From assembly GCA_943704525.1 (NCBI GenBank), contig CALSCQ010002968.1, positions 1 through 20,717 on the forward strand: a stretch of 20,717 bases of DNA, written 5' to 3'. The stretch comes from Pigoraptor vietnamica (lineage: Eukaryota > Opisthokonta > Filasterea). Under the pieces are notes generated by a model. It did not search any database. It was not told the origin of the DNA and saw only the letters and a program-made list of their open reading frames with translations. Positions 1 to 9,043 of the stretch are shown here, piece after piece. A program made the position numbers and the translations under genes. Positions within the stretch are counted from its first letter, which is position 1. Each line of letters opens with the position of its first letter.

Positions 1-77
<77 letters not shown>

Positions 78-93
78 ACACACACACACACAC
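1..93. repeat. (CA)n microsatellite at the left edge
   Basis: About 46 CA units with a single CATA interruption near base 72. The run touches the window edge, so its true length is unknown. It lies about 75 bases upstream of the seipin start codon and could be in its promoter or in an upstream intron. Such runs commonly break assemblies. Confidence 0.97.
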
Positions 94-168
94 GGACAAA
101 GCACCCCAGCAGCGCAGCACTCGCAACAACAGCCCACAACGACTCCCTTGCGCTTGCCGTGCGTGGGA

Positions 169-2005
169 ATGGGGCTTCTGGGGGCCGTGCTGCGCTTGGC
201 CGCGGCCATTCTCCGCGTCACGGGCATCGAGTCAGTGCTCCTCTCCATCGGTCGCACCGTCGGCAAGTCCATACTCGCGTCCGTTGTCGCCGCGTGCCTG
301 CTCGTGGCGTCGACGTTCCTCTACGCGGCCTTCTACGCCCTCTACATCCCCACCGTCTCCCACGTCGTCCCGGTGCACTTTCAGATTGGGTGCGCTCGCG
401 TCGCGCACGCTGCGGCAGTGTGTGTTCCCTGCTGACACTGCTCGCGCTGCGCCGCAGGAGCGAACCGTCCCTCCCCGTGTACGAAGTGGAGCTCACGCCG
501 TACGACAGCGTGGGTGGCCTGCACTCGCGCTGATGGGCGCAACACCCCGATCTCTTTATCGCACCGCCACCCCCGCACCCGCCCACCCCTGCTCCCGTTG
601 CGCACGCAGCTGCTCCGCGGGGGCCAGGCGTACGACGTCTCCGTGGCCCTGGAGATTCCCGAGTCCGCCGTGAACCAAAACGCGGGCATGTTCATGGTGT
701 CGGTCGCACTCGAGTCGCGCGGCGGGGAGACCAAGGCTGTGTCCGCACGGCCGGTGGGTACGGTGGAGGGTAGCCGCGCAGCTGAAGCAAGGACACCCGC
801 TTCCCTCCCTCACTCGCACACGGCGTCGTGCTGCAATGGGATTGCCACAGTGCATGCTGTTGACATGGCTCGTCTCCATCAGACCATTCTGCGGCACAAG
901 TCGTTCCTTCTGCAGACGCTCTCGACGCTGTTTTACTCCCCCCTCCTCGTGCTGGGCCTCTCCGAGGAGAAGCAAATGTTGCGCGTGTTCCCCTTTGAGC
1001 GCTTCGTGGACGACTCGGTGGGCGCCGTGCCGTGCCGGGGCGTCCTGTTCGTAGTGGCAGTGCATGTGTGTGTGTATGTGCTGACGGTGGGACTGCCGCA
1101 GCAACACCCCGTCGTGCGCGCGCGCGTGTCGCTGTCTCGTCCGGACATTCACGTGTACTGGGCAGAGCTGCGCATCGACGCACACTTCACTGGCCTCAAG
1201 TGCGTACGGCAGCAAACAGTGTCACCCCGCTCAGTCTGCGTCCGTTTGACCAGGCCCTGACTACTGCTGTTAATACCGCGGTGTCCTCTGCGTCGCCCCG
1301 CACCCGCTTCACTCACTGCCCTTCCCTGCGCACACGCACGCGCTCCGCCCACAGCCCTTCGGTGTCTATTCTATCCCCGTAGTGTCACTCTCATGAACCC
1401 ACTCCATCCACTCCGTGCCCAGGTATTTCATGTACTGGTGGCCAGCGAGCGCCGCGACGGCAGGCGTCCTCGTCCTCTTCGCGTGGCAGTCGGCCATCGT
1501 CTTCCTTCTCTATCTCCGCTTCGCGCCTAAGCAGCCGGAGCGCCGCCGATCGTCGGTCGCCAGCGTGTCTGCGCCACCCCGTCCCGCGCTTGTCCAGACA
1601 CACGGACCGGCAACATCAAAGACGGTACGTGCGCCCTATCCTTCCTCTCTCGTGTATTGCGTGTTTACACACACAACCCCGCACATGCAGGCCGCCGAGA
1701 GCGCCGCGCAGGCCGCACACGCGGGTGAGCTTGCGGGCGGCGCGCCCATCGCCGACTGGCGCGGCGCACTCGACACCATCGCAGCCGCCGCGTCTGCCGC
1801 CGCCGACGGGGCCGGTGCGGCCATTGACGTGGTTGCGAGCGAGGTAGAGCGGCACGCGGAGGCGCGAAGCAGCGCCCAGTCCAGCACACCCGCCGAGGGC
1901 GAGCACGTGTCAACACCGCACGTCGAGACTATCGGCGCGGGCGAACCGCCGCGCACCCCGGGCTCGCCTGCGGACGGACTGCGGCGGAGACAGGGAAGGC
2001 AATAG
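169..2005 (+). CDS. Seipin, ER lipid-droplet assembly protein
   Basis: Seipin is an ER membrane protein that oligomerises at ER-lipid droplet contacts and controls droplet biogenesis (family knowledge). I model seven exons: 169-389, 458-509, 610-757, 851-1017, 1102-1199, 1423-1624 and 1691-2005, giving 400 residues. Donors are gtgcgc, gtgggt, gtacgg, gtgggc, gtgcgt and gtacgt; all acceptors are CAG and all phases agree. A first membrane segment covers about residues 34-60 (SILASVVAACLLVASTFLY). The lumenal core carries the family signatures VPVHF, PESAVNQNAGMF (human PESPVNQDLGMF), RGGETK and LRIDAHFTGLKYFMYWW (human LRIHAHFTGLRYLLYN). A second membrane segment lies at about 230-262. The cytosolic tail of about 138 residues is rich in Ala, Ser and Pro and looks disordered. 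The start is the first in-frame ATG, just before an amphipathic N-terminal helix. The last intron (66 bases) is stop-free and a multiple of three, so it could be retained. Identification is strong; exon 2 is the least constrained exon. Confidence 0.93.
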
Positions 2006-2092
2006 GCGCCCACGTGCACGCGCGCGCCCTGTAGATAAACCGCCTTGCGTCGTCCGCACCCAAACAGCGGCCAGCGGGGCAGCCCGCACTGT
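2006..2092. other. Convergent 3' spacer, seipin/PIG-F
   Basis: Only 87 bases separate the two stop codons, so the 3' UTRs probably overlap. A GATAAA about 30 bases after the seipin stop (2034-2039) is the nearest thing to a poly(A) signal. Nothing else is recognisable. Confidence 0.5.
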
Positions 2093-3022
2093 CTAGAGCC
2101 GCTTCTTCTTTGCGCGACGGGCGAGGACAAGCCCCAGCACCCCTCCCAGGTGCGCGCCCGCAAAGCACCCGACGGCGCACGTGATGGGCCACCGCTGCGG
2201 GCAACTGCTGTGAGCACACAAGGCATGACAGTCACGTACCACCCGCGACGCACCTGCCACGGGCGGTCCCAGTCGAGCGGAATGGGCAGCGCGCCGAGCC
2301 ACGCCCCGAGGGCCGCGCCCGCAAACAGCCCGCGGTTGAGATGCTCCAGCGCCGTCTCGGGCCTTCGACAGACAGCACTCGGCTCAGCTCCATGTCCACA
2401 GTCGCAAGAGCAGGCGGAGAGTGATACGCACCTTCCCCCCGCAAGCACGCGCACGGCGACGTCCCAGTCTGTCGTCGTCATGGCCGGCACGAGCGTGCCC
2501 GCCACTGCAATCTCGCACGCAAGCGCAAACGTCGCGGCAAAGTCACTGCGCAGCGTGACGTCAGCAGTGAGCACCAGCGTGCGACACCACCCGCCCGTCC
2601 AGTACATACTCGGTGATGGGCGCTCCAAAGAGAACGATGAGCACGTGCGCGACGAGCGCGGCGATGGGCACGACAAAGGCGGCCCGCAGCAACGCCAGCC
2701 ACTTCTGCGAGGAGGACATTGACGCGCGGAGGACAGAACATCCTGAGCGCTGCCCACAGGCGACAACGGCAAGTAACAGGCATGCAATGAGCACGAGCCG
2801 CGTGCGCACCTTTCCCTGCACAACTGCCGGCAGCGCGAGGCACGCGAGTGCCGAGGCAACGGCGTGCGCCTGCACGGCATCGGCGACGGCGACGGCGGGT
2901 GGCCTCTCACCCGAGAGCAGCGCCGCGCCGGGAGCGCTCGGCGGCCATAATAGCGCGCCCCAGCCAGCGACTGCGCCCGCCGCAAGTACTTCCGTGAGGT
3001 GGAGGGCGCGGGGGGAACGCAT
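2093..3022 (-). CDS. PIG-F/GPI11 family, GPI-anchor ethanolamine-phosphate transfer subunit
   Basis: PIG-F is a multispanning ER protein that stabilises the GPI ethanolamine-phosphate transferases PIG-O and PIG-G, in a late step of GPI-anchor synthesis (family knowledge). I model four exons on the minus strand: 3022-2610, 2545-2432, 2362-2254 and 2194-2093, giving 245 residues (human about 219). Donors are gtatgt, gtgcgt and gtgcgt, with phases 2, 2 and 0. Diagnostic motifs are VLFGAPIT near residue 133 and GAWLGALPIPLDWDRPWQ at about 195-212, almost identical to human GAWFGAFPIPLDWDRPWQV, followed by WPITC. Several hydrophobic helices run through the protein. It ends in KKKRL, which places lysines at -3 and -4 as in a KKxx ER-retrieval signal. 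The first ATG in frame is 3022; upstream frame extends only from a TTG. Intron 2 (69 bases) is stop-free and in frame, with a weak pyrimidine tract, so retention is possible. Identification is strong. Confidence 0.92.
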
Positions 3023-3093
3023 GGCGCAGAGGACGAAGTGTGTTGGACGCACAGGCAGATGCACACGGAGAACGCCTGAGTTGATGAAGGTCA

Positions 3094-3222
3094 AAGGGTG
3101 TTATGCTAGGTGAGTGTTGGCGCACGGTGGGTGTTACGTGCGTGTCCGCATGACGTGGATGTCTGCGCAGGGTGGGTGTTACAGCTCACGTCCCTGCAGC
3201 ACTCCGCGTGCGGTGGGTGTTA
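3094..3222. repeat. GGTGGGTGTTA direct repeats, about 41-45 base spacing
   Basis: The 11-mer GGTGGGTGTTA occurs three times exactly, 45 and 41 bases apart, with a shorter match about 30 bases upstream. Flanks (gcgcacGG, gcgcagGG, cgtgcGG) are also partly shared. This looks like a decayed tandem duplication or clustered protein-binding sites. Confidence 0.75.
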
Positions 3223-3422
3223 TGCCACATTTCGCTGATTGCGCGGCCTGCCAACAACGCCAAGGATTTTTCTGCGACGTCGGCGACTGCGTCATCGCGC
3301 TTTCTCCGCTTTTCTCTCGCGCACTTCGGACGCCGTCTCTCGTTCTTGTGGAGGGAGCGCAACCCGCGGGCGCCTTCCTTGAAGAGCTCAGTCGCAGTTG
3401 TCTTTGCTTGTTTGGCTCTACA

Positions 3423-3446
3423 ATGGGTTGGCGCGCGCCTGCTTAA
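3423..3446 (+). promoter_or_regulatory. Upstream ORF in the SET-gene leader
   Basis: An ATG in good context (acaATGG) opens a seven-codon frame, MGWRAPA, ending in TAA. It closes 49 bases before the main ATG. If the 5' UTR includes this point, it could reduce initiation at the main start. Its inclusion in the transcript is not shown. Confidence 0.4.
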
Positions 3447-3495
3447 AACGCGATCGGTGTGCTTCGTGGTCCGACCCACAGCCGCTGCCGTAGCC

Positions 3496-6400
3496 ATGGC
3501 GGACGTCACGTGTCGTGCGCTCGCCGAGCACGACGACATGGCGACGGCCGTGCTTGTGGACGCCGTTTTGGGCTTTCGCACGCACAAGATGCATGCGCGC
3601 TTCCGTCCGCGCAAGACGGACGCCGCGCTCCTGCAGTCCGTTCTCGGCAGCATTCGCGCGCCCGAGGACACCGTGCGCGCCTACCAGCGGCTGCTTGTGG
3701 ACGCGCCGATGTGGTCGCAGTCGCTGGCGCTGAGCGGGGCGCTTGGGACGGGCGGTGTGTACGGGGTGCAGTTTCGCGAGCACGCCCTGCGCTATCTCGC
3801 CATGTACCTCCCCGATGCGGGATACGAAATCACGCTCTGTGAGCGCTACTCGTCGGAGGAGCACCAGGAGGCGAAGGTCCAGGCGACGCGGCGATGGTGG
3901 GAGTGATTGGGAGCGACCTTGCTTCAGTTTGACGCACGGCTGACGTCACTCTGCTGCTCCGTAGGGCGAAGGGGGAGCGCATCGTGCACCTGTGCGGCTG
4001 CATTGCGGAGATACCCCTCGAGGAGGAGGAGGCGTTCCTGCGCCCCGGACAGAACGACTTTAGCGTCATGTATTCGACGCGCAAGGGGTGCGCGCAGCTG
4101 TGGTTGGGGCCTGCGGCATACATCAACCACGGTGCGTGTGCATTGCGGTGTTGTCGCTGCTGTTCTTGTGCTCTTTCTGCGTGGCTGTTGCCTTGCACAT
4201 CAACCGCGGTGCGTGTGATGCATTGCGTTGTGGCTGCTGTTGTGGCTGCTGTTTGTGCTGTGTCGGCTTGCATCATTTGCTGCGTGGCTAAACTGACGTT
4301 CGAATGCGCCGACAGACTGCGATTCCAACTGCAAGGTACGTGTCATGTCGTGGCTGTTGGTTGGGGCCCGTCGTGTTCAGTGAGACATCCACTAGTGTGT
4401 CTCCTGTATCTGTCGTGCGATGCCTAACTGCTGCGTGCGTGTGCGTGGCAGTTTGTGTCGACGGGGCGCAACACGGCGTGCGTCGTGGTGACCCGCGACA
4501 TTGAGCAAGGCGAGGAGATCACGTGCTTTTACGGCAAGAATTTCTTTGGCGAGCGCAATGAGCACTGCCGCTGCGAGACGTGCGAAAGGTGCGTCTGCCG
4601 CGTTGTTGCCGTGCAATTCCCAGGGCGCTCTTGCCACTTCGGTGCCTCTGCTGTGCGTGCGATTGCGTTGCTCACGTGCGCTGCGCAGGCGAGGCGAGGG
4701 CGCATTCCGCGACGAGTCCAAGTCGGAGGCTGCGGAGGGCGCCGAGGTTGAGGGCGGCGACTCGACCAAGCAGAAGTACGCGCTGCGTGGGCGCAAGCGG
4801 CCGCGGTTCGAAGCGCTAGGCGGTGCGTCGCCTGCGCCGGAAGACGAGAGCGGGCGGTCGGACACGACATCGTCGTCTCGGTGCGTGCGACCTAATAGTC
4901 TTGTCCGTGGAGTGGGCTGTTGTGAGAGGGCTTTCGGCCCGTTTGTGTCGTGCGGTTGCTGATATAGTTTCTCTCGCAGAATCGCGCCCATTGGGAGGAC
5001 GCGCGAGGTGGTCTTTGTGAATCCCCTCGACGAGCGCGAGCCATTCTGGTGGCCGGCAATGGTGGGGAGACTGCCTTTGCTGCGTCTGCTGTCGCTGTCG
5101 CCGTGCGTGTTGTTTGGTCCAATGGGATTCTCACAGTGTCTACGTATGGGCGCAGGTTGTGCCCCCGCGGGAGCTTGATGCAAGCATGCCACGCCCAGAC
5201 GAAGGCGACTGCGTCGTGCGTTATTTTGAGGACAACACATAGTGAGTGCGCGCGTGACGTCAGAGCAATGCCCTGCTTCTGACGCCGTGCCACTGCTGTT
5301 CACTAACGCCCTCCCGCGCGCAGTTCGACGGCCGACACCACCGAGCTGCGCATTTTCGCCGAGGACTCGCCCATGTTTGTCGAGTACGCGCGTCGCCTAG
5401 GTGACGATTTCCTTGACAACCGCAATGTGCAGCGCGCCCTGCGCTATCTGCGCACCGGCGCGCTGCCCAAGGGCTTTCGGTGGCCGCGGTGGCAGCCGGA
5501 TGACGTCCCGCGTGTCGCTCGCCCGCCGCGCGCGCAGCCGGCCGATGCGGTGGCTGCGCCGTCGGAAAGCGACGACGAGGACGCGGCAAGGGCGCGGCGG
5601 AGGGCTCAGTTGGCGGCATCCAGGGCGCAGCGGGCGGAGCTCCGAGCGGTGGGTGGCATTGACAAGTGATGGAGCGGTCGCAGAGTGGAGGGGATTTGAG
5701 TGCGCTATTGCGCCATTGAAGCTTTGTTGTCGATTTCTGACGGGTGACTGCGTGCAGGTCACCCCCGCGGCCAAGGCGCCCGTGCGGAAGGGCGAGACAA
5801 AGGGTGCGTTGGTTGTGCAGTTGCCGCGTCAGTTGTCTCGTGTCCCGCATAAATTCCCTTCTGAACCATCGCGGGATGGCGCAGAAACGTCCCCGTCGTC
5901 GGTGCGACGGCGAAGACCCTCGCTTGACTCGGCCAGCGCGGACGAAAAACGCGCCGAAATTCCGCGCAAACGGCGGCGGGTGACGGTGAGTTGGCGAGTG
6001 GCAGCGACGTGTTTTGCAGAATAGAGACGGCTCCTTTGCCGCACTTGTGGCGCGCGTGGCTCACCCGACCCCCTCTGATGTAGAGGAGCACATCGGTCGA
6101 CTCGGACGGTAGCCTTTCCGCGGCGAGCGGATCGAGCCTCGCGTCCGGTGGATCGCGCGTGCCGGGGACGAGTGCGTCGGGAACCCCGCGTGCGGAGCGC
6201 AACGGCGTCCGCACGCGCAGCAGCGCCGCGGGTGCGTTGGCGACTGTGGCGGAGCCTTTGTCGCCCGTCTCTGAAGAGGGGGAGCGGAAGCTGCGTGGGC
6301 GGAAGGCCGCCTCTCGCGCTGTGCGGACGCGGTCTTGGGGACACGCCACGAGCGACGATGCGAAGGCCGTTGCCGTGGCTGCGCGGCGCTCTGCCCGCAT

Positions 6401-6986
6401 CTCCGTCTCATCGACATCGTCGCGCGTTGCTACGGTGGACGAGAAATTGGACGTCGACGACAGGGGCGACGAGGTGGACCGCAGTGTGGCGGAGGGTGCG
6501 CCTTCTCCGGGCGGCGTGCGGATCGTCGTGGAGAGCGAAGAGGAGGAAGAAGACATGCACGTGGACGTTGTTGGTTCACCCCCTGCGTGCGACGGCGTGA
6601 AAGTAAGCTGCGGGGATGCGGCCGCGTGCGACGTGCTGCCCCACGAGCGCCAATCGCGCCGCGTTTCGCCCGAGCAGAAGCGGAGCTGTCCGTCGGCGAA
6701 TGCGGCGCGCGGCACCTCGCGCCCCTTTGGCGACTTTCTCATGTCGAGCATTCTGTCGGACAAGTCGTGGCTGTGGAATCCGCTGATGGGACTGCAACGC
6801 CCCGCGTCGCACGCTTCGTCCGAAGCACCCGGTGAATCTGCGGGCGACGCCATGGACACGGACGAGGACGACGGCGTGGTCACGCTGGCGCCCGCGCACG
6901 ACGCAGCCGCAGCCGCCGCGCCGCAGAGCCGGAAGAGTGTGTATGCGCATCACGCGCGTCTGCCTCTCGGGTCCGGATGGCCGTGA
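3496..6986 (+). CDS. Suv4-20/KMT5-type histone H4K20 methyltransferase with PWWP-like domain
   Basis: The SET domain matches the Suv4-20 (KMT5B/C; fission yeast Set9) family, which di- and trimethylates histone H4 lysine 20 in chromatin. I model ten exons: 3496-3896, 3965-4131, 4316-4335, 4452-4588, 4689-4880, 4980-5061, 5156-5241, 5324-5648, 5758-5985 and 6084-6986, giving 846 residues. Visible features include [12 protein letters not shown] in the N-terminal helical part, [11 protein letters not shown] and [12 protein letters not shown], then the 20-base exon coding DCDSNCK, then [18 protein letters not shown] and the post-SET cysteines HCRCETCER. From about residue 306 a royal-family/PWWP-like module follows: [24 protein letters not shown] and LRIFAED, then a helical part ([18 protein letters not shown]). 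The remaining 400 or so residues look disordered, with basic RKRRR and acidic EEEEED stretches. The start ATG (gccATGG) is preceded by an uORF. Family assignment is very strong; the PWWP call is good but unsearched; the exon 9-10 junction is the weakest. Confidence 0.9.
4132..4315 (+). repeat. SET-gene intron with duplicated splice-donor sequence
   Basis: The last bases of exon 2 plus the donor (catcaacc-ac-ggtgcgtgtg, from 4121) recur 77 bases downstream as catcaacc-gc-ggtgcgtgtg (from 4198). Shared flanking words (gcattgcg, gctgctgtt, gcgtggctgttg) indicate an old tandem duplication. The second copy leaves a decoy donor inside the intron. Confidence 0.7.
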
Positions 6987-7373
6987 TCACGTGACGTCCC
7001 GCCCGCTTCTCTTTTCCTTGCCTTCTGTCGTTTTCGCGATCGCTTTGCGTGCGTTCTCTGCGTCCCTGTGTGCCACCCGCAATGGTCTGCGCGTTGCATG
7101 CCGTGCCCTGCTACGTTTGCGTCCCGTCGGCTGTCTTTGCGTGCGTGCGCTGTCGTTTGCGCGTTGTCGTCGCAGTGAGAAATCAAGTTTGCATTTGCTC
7201 GGGCGTGTTTGAACTTGTGATATTTACTGCAGCCGGACGGCCGCCGCGCCGGGCGTGGCCTTCGTGCAAGTGAAGACGCGCGAATGCGAGTGTGAGAGTG
7301 CGTGTAGGAGAGCGAGTGTGTGTGTGTGTGTGTGTGTAGGAGTAAGCGAGTAAGAAAGCGTGTTGGTGGGCTC
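6987..7373. other. Convergent 3' spacer, SET gene/unknown gene
   Basis: 387 bases between two stop codons. I see no coding potential. It holds a T/G/C-rich plus-strand 3' UTR-like stretch and, at 7315-7338, a short (TG)n run. GATCACGTG overlaps the SET-gene stop codon. No clear AATAAA is present. Confidence 0.5.
7315..7338. repeat. Short (TG)n microsatellite
   Basis: About 12 TG units immediately downstream of the unknown minus-strand gene's stop codon, within its likely 3' UTR. Confidence 0.9.
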
Positions 7374-7567
7374 TTATCGGGGTGACGTGAGGAAGCCGCC
7401 CTGGAACGAGTCGGTGAGATCGCCGGGGTGTCGCCGCAGAAGGAAACGAATGTCCTCAAGTACTGCAGGCGATCATACACTGGACTTAGCGCGCATTCAC
7501 GTGCATACGCATTCTTGTGTGCGTTGTGTGTGTGTGTGTGATTGTGTGATTGTGTGTGTGTGTGTGT

Positions 7568-7620
<53 letters not shown>

Positions 7621-8878
7621 GTACGTCGGCGCAGAGGGGGTAGGATATCTGCAGCGACAGAATGGGCTCCACGGCAATGCAATTCCAATACCTTTGTCCG
7701 CAAACGTGCACTCGGGCGACGTGTACACGCGCACGAGGAAGTTGAGCAGGGCGCCGCCCGCAATCACCGCCTCCATGCTCGTCATCTCGGCAAACAGCGC
7801 GCGGTCGATCGCAAACGGATTCGACGGCGGCGGACGCACGCCCACGCGCACCACTTCCGCGATAATCTCCCACGCCCGCACATCTGGAAAAAATATGGCT
7901 ATGTTGAGTGCGTGCGTGTGCGTGTGCGTGTGTCCCTACGTGCAGTGTGTGCACAAGCGCATCCCAGTCCCCATCGACCCACCGCGCGTCTTCCACTCGT
8001 CTGTGGACTTCAGACGCAGCGGGCGGTCGCGATCGACGGTCGTAGTGCCGTCCGAAGTGAGCGCAAGCAGCCGCCGGTGGTTCGTGCGCAGCTGCGGTGC
8101 CAGGTTGTGAGACGCCAGCTCTCAATTTCATCGCACACGTGCACACGCACCCAGACGTACGGGCACTTGTAGCGCGCGTATGCGGCCAGGAGAAACGCCG
8201 TCTCGTCTGGGTCCTGCTCCGGCGCAGGGATTAGCACAGCACATACCAAAGTGGCTGAAACATGATCGCGATAGGGTGCTTCACACGACGCACCTCGAGC
8301 GTGCCTTCGTTCATCGAAGGACTCGCCGGGGCGGGGGAGTTGCCCCCGTGCCCGCTGAAGCTGCGGGTCGAAATGTTGTGTCAGCTTTAATGTGTGTGCG
8401 TGTGCTCATGCGTGTAGTTGTGTGTGCATCGTGTTTCAATGTGTGCGCGTGCGTGCGTGCGAGATTTCCTGCGTGAGCGCGAGCATGCGTGCGTGCCTGA
8501 TCCCACAGTAACTGACATGACCTGCCAATACCCACAGAGTCCTGAAGCTGGGTGCCTTCTGGAGGTTGACGGCCGACGACGCGCGCGAGTGTGCGGGCGT
8601 CGCGCGGTTGTTGTACACCGTCACCAGCAGCTCCTCCCTCCCCCGCAGATACAGACGGAAGTGCTTGAAGCCGCTCACGCAGCCCGTGCGCAGGCACTCC
8701 CCAAGGAACGCGGGCAGCCGATTCGGAGGGACAGCCGCGTCCGCCGCAGCAGGCGTGGGTGCGGCCATGTGTGCGTACGCCTCCTTGCCTCGGAAACACG
8801 GAGAGGCAACGACAACGGCGCCCGTACTTTCTCAGCAAGCACGCGCACATGCACGCTTAGCTTCAGTGGGTTCGTCAT
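7374..8878 (-). CDS. Unrecognised protein, 272 residues, seven exons
   Basis: I do not recognise the family. The exon model on the minus strand is 8878-8828, 8783-8536, 8360-8294, 8213-8151, 8091-7983, 7883-7692 and 7462-7374. Every phase closes and the donors (gtacgg, gtgggt, gtgcgt, gtgcgt, gtgggt, gtattg) match the local style. One intron has a good branch-point-like gtgctaatcc. Conserved-looking blocks are FKHFRLYLRGREELLVTVYN, AYARYKCPYVWLRTNHRRLL, RPLRLKSTDEW, VRAWEIIAEVVRVG and a C-terminal LEDIRFLLRRHPGDLTDSF. It is a soluble, mixed alpha/beta-looking protein with no signal peptide, membrane segment or obvious catalytic motif. A proline/alanine-rich low-complexity loop sits near residue 25. 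The last intron carries the large CA repeat. The N-terminus is uncertain: the frame stays open upstream (CRLWLFVCAGQRYEG) to an acceptor-like ctcag at 8930, so another 5' exon may exist. It shares a short promoter with SNAPC4. Confidence 0.6.
7525..7620. repeat. (TG)n microsatellite in an intron
   Basis: About 96 bases of TG with ATTG interruptions, inside the last intron (7463-7691) of the unknown minus-strand gene, where it reads as (CA)n in the sense direction. Translations through it give artificial Thr-His or Cys-Val repeats. Confidence 0.97.
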
Positions 8879-9043
8879 AGCGCCCTCGTACCGCTGCCCG
8901 GCGCACACAAACAGCCACAGCCGGCATTCCTGAGATCACGTGGATGGTGTCACGTGGTGTCACGGGACTCGCCTTCAGGCGACGGCGCCAAACTGTGCTT
9001 TCCGTCGTCTGCTGCCACGCGGCAGGCGTGCGTGGACGGCGGG
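8879..9043. promoter_or_regulatory. 165-base bidirectional promoter, unknown gene/SNAPC4
   Basis: Two start codons face away from each other across this short spacer. It contains two CACGTG E-boxes (8937-8942 and 8951-8956) and a perfect tandem 10-mer TGGTGTCACG at 8945-8954 and 8955-8964. The first E-box is part of GATCACGTG. Shared regulation of the two genes is inference; if either gene has an extra 5' exon, the spacer is different. Confidence 0.5.
8945..8964. repeat. Perfect tandem TGGTGTCACG pair
   Basis: Two adjacent identical 10-mers, overlapping a CACGTG E-box at their junction. Candidate paired binding site. Confidence 0.9.

Larger units (their letters stand above)
3023..3495. promoter_or_regulatory. 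Divergent promoter region between PIG-F and the SET gene
   Basis: The two genes are transcribed away from this 473-base spacer, so it should hold both promoters and 5' UTRs. Three exact copies of GGTGGGTGTTA stand at 3126-3136, 3171-3181 and 3212-3222, with a partial fourth (GGGTGTTA) near 3097. A TGACGT CRE-like core lies near 3151. The rest (3230-3490) is C/T-rich on the plus strand and probably 5' UTR of the SET gene. Promoter function is inferred from position only. Confidence 0.5.

Noticed and set aside
1636-3066. 476-codon minus-strand open frame
   Set aside because: It spans the antisense of seipin exons and only parts of it carry the true PIG-F frame. The PIG-F protein needs splicing between frames, so this is GC-rich open-frame inflation.
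4290-4312. Possible tRNA B box (GTTCGAATG) in a SET-gene intron
   Set aside because: The flanks do not match GGTTCGAATCC and no A box or cloverleaf stems could be drawn around it.
5986-6019. 34-base intron in the SET gene (gtgagt to gttttgcag)
   Set aside because: Too short beside all other introns, and it leads into a frame that stops soon at 6110. The acceptor at 6083 gives a 98-base intron and a 301-codon final exon frame.
5759-6883. 374-codon minus-strand open frame opposite the SET-gene tail
   Set aside because: The plus strand continues the SET-gene exons in phase; the antisense has no recognisable domain.
6950-8146. 398-codon minus-strand open frame with Thr-His repeats
   Set aside because: The repeats are translation of the CA microsatellite; the supported exons of the unknown gene use other frames and splice this region out.
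8221-8253. 33-base intron (gtatgtgctg to gagcag) in the unknown gene
   Set aside because: Its phase does not match the next exon. The upstream donor gtgcgt at 8293 gives an 80-base intron with correct phase and a good branch-point-like sequence.
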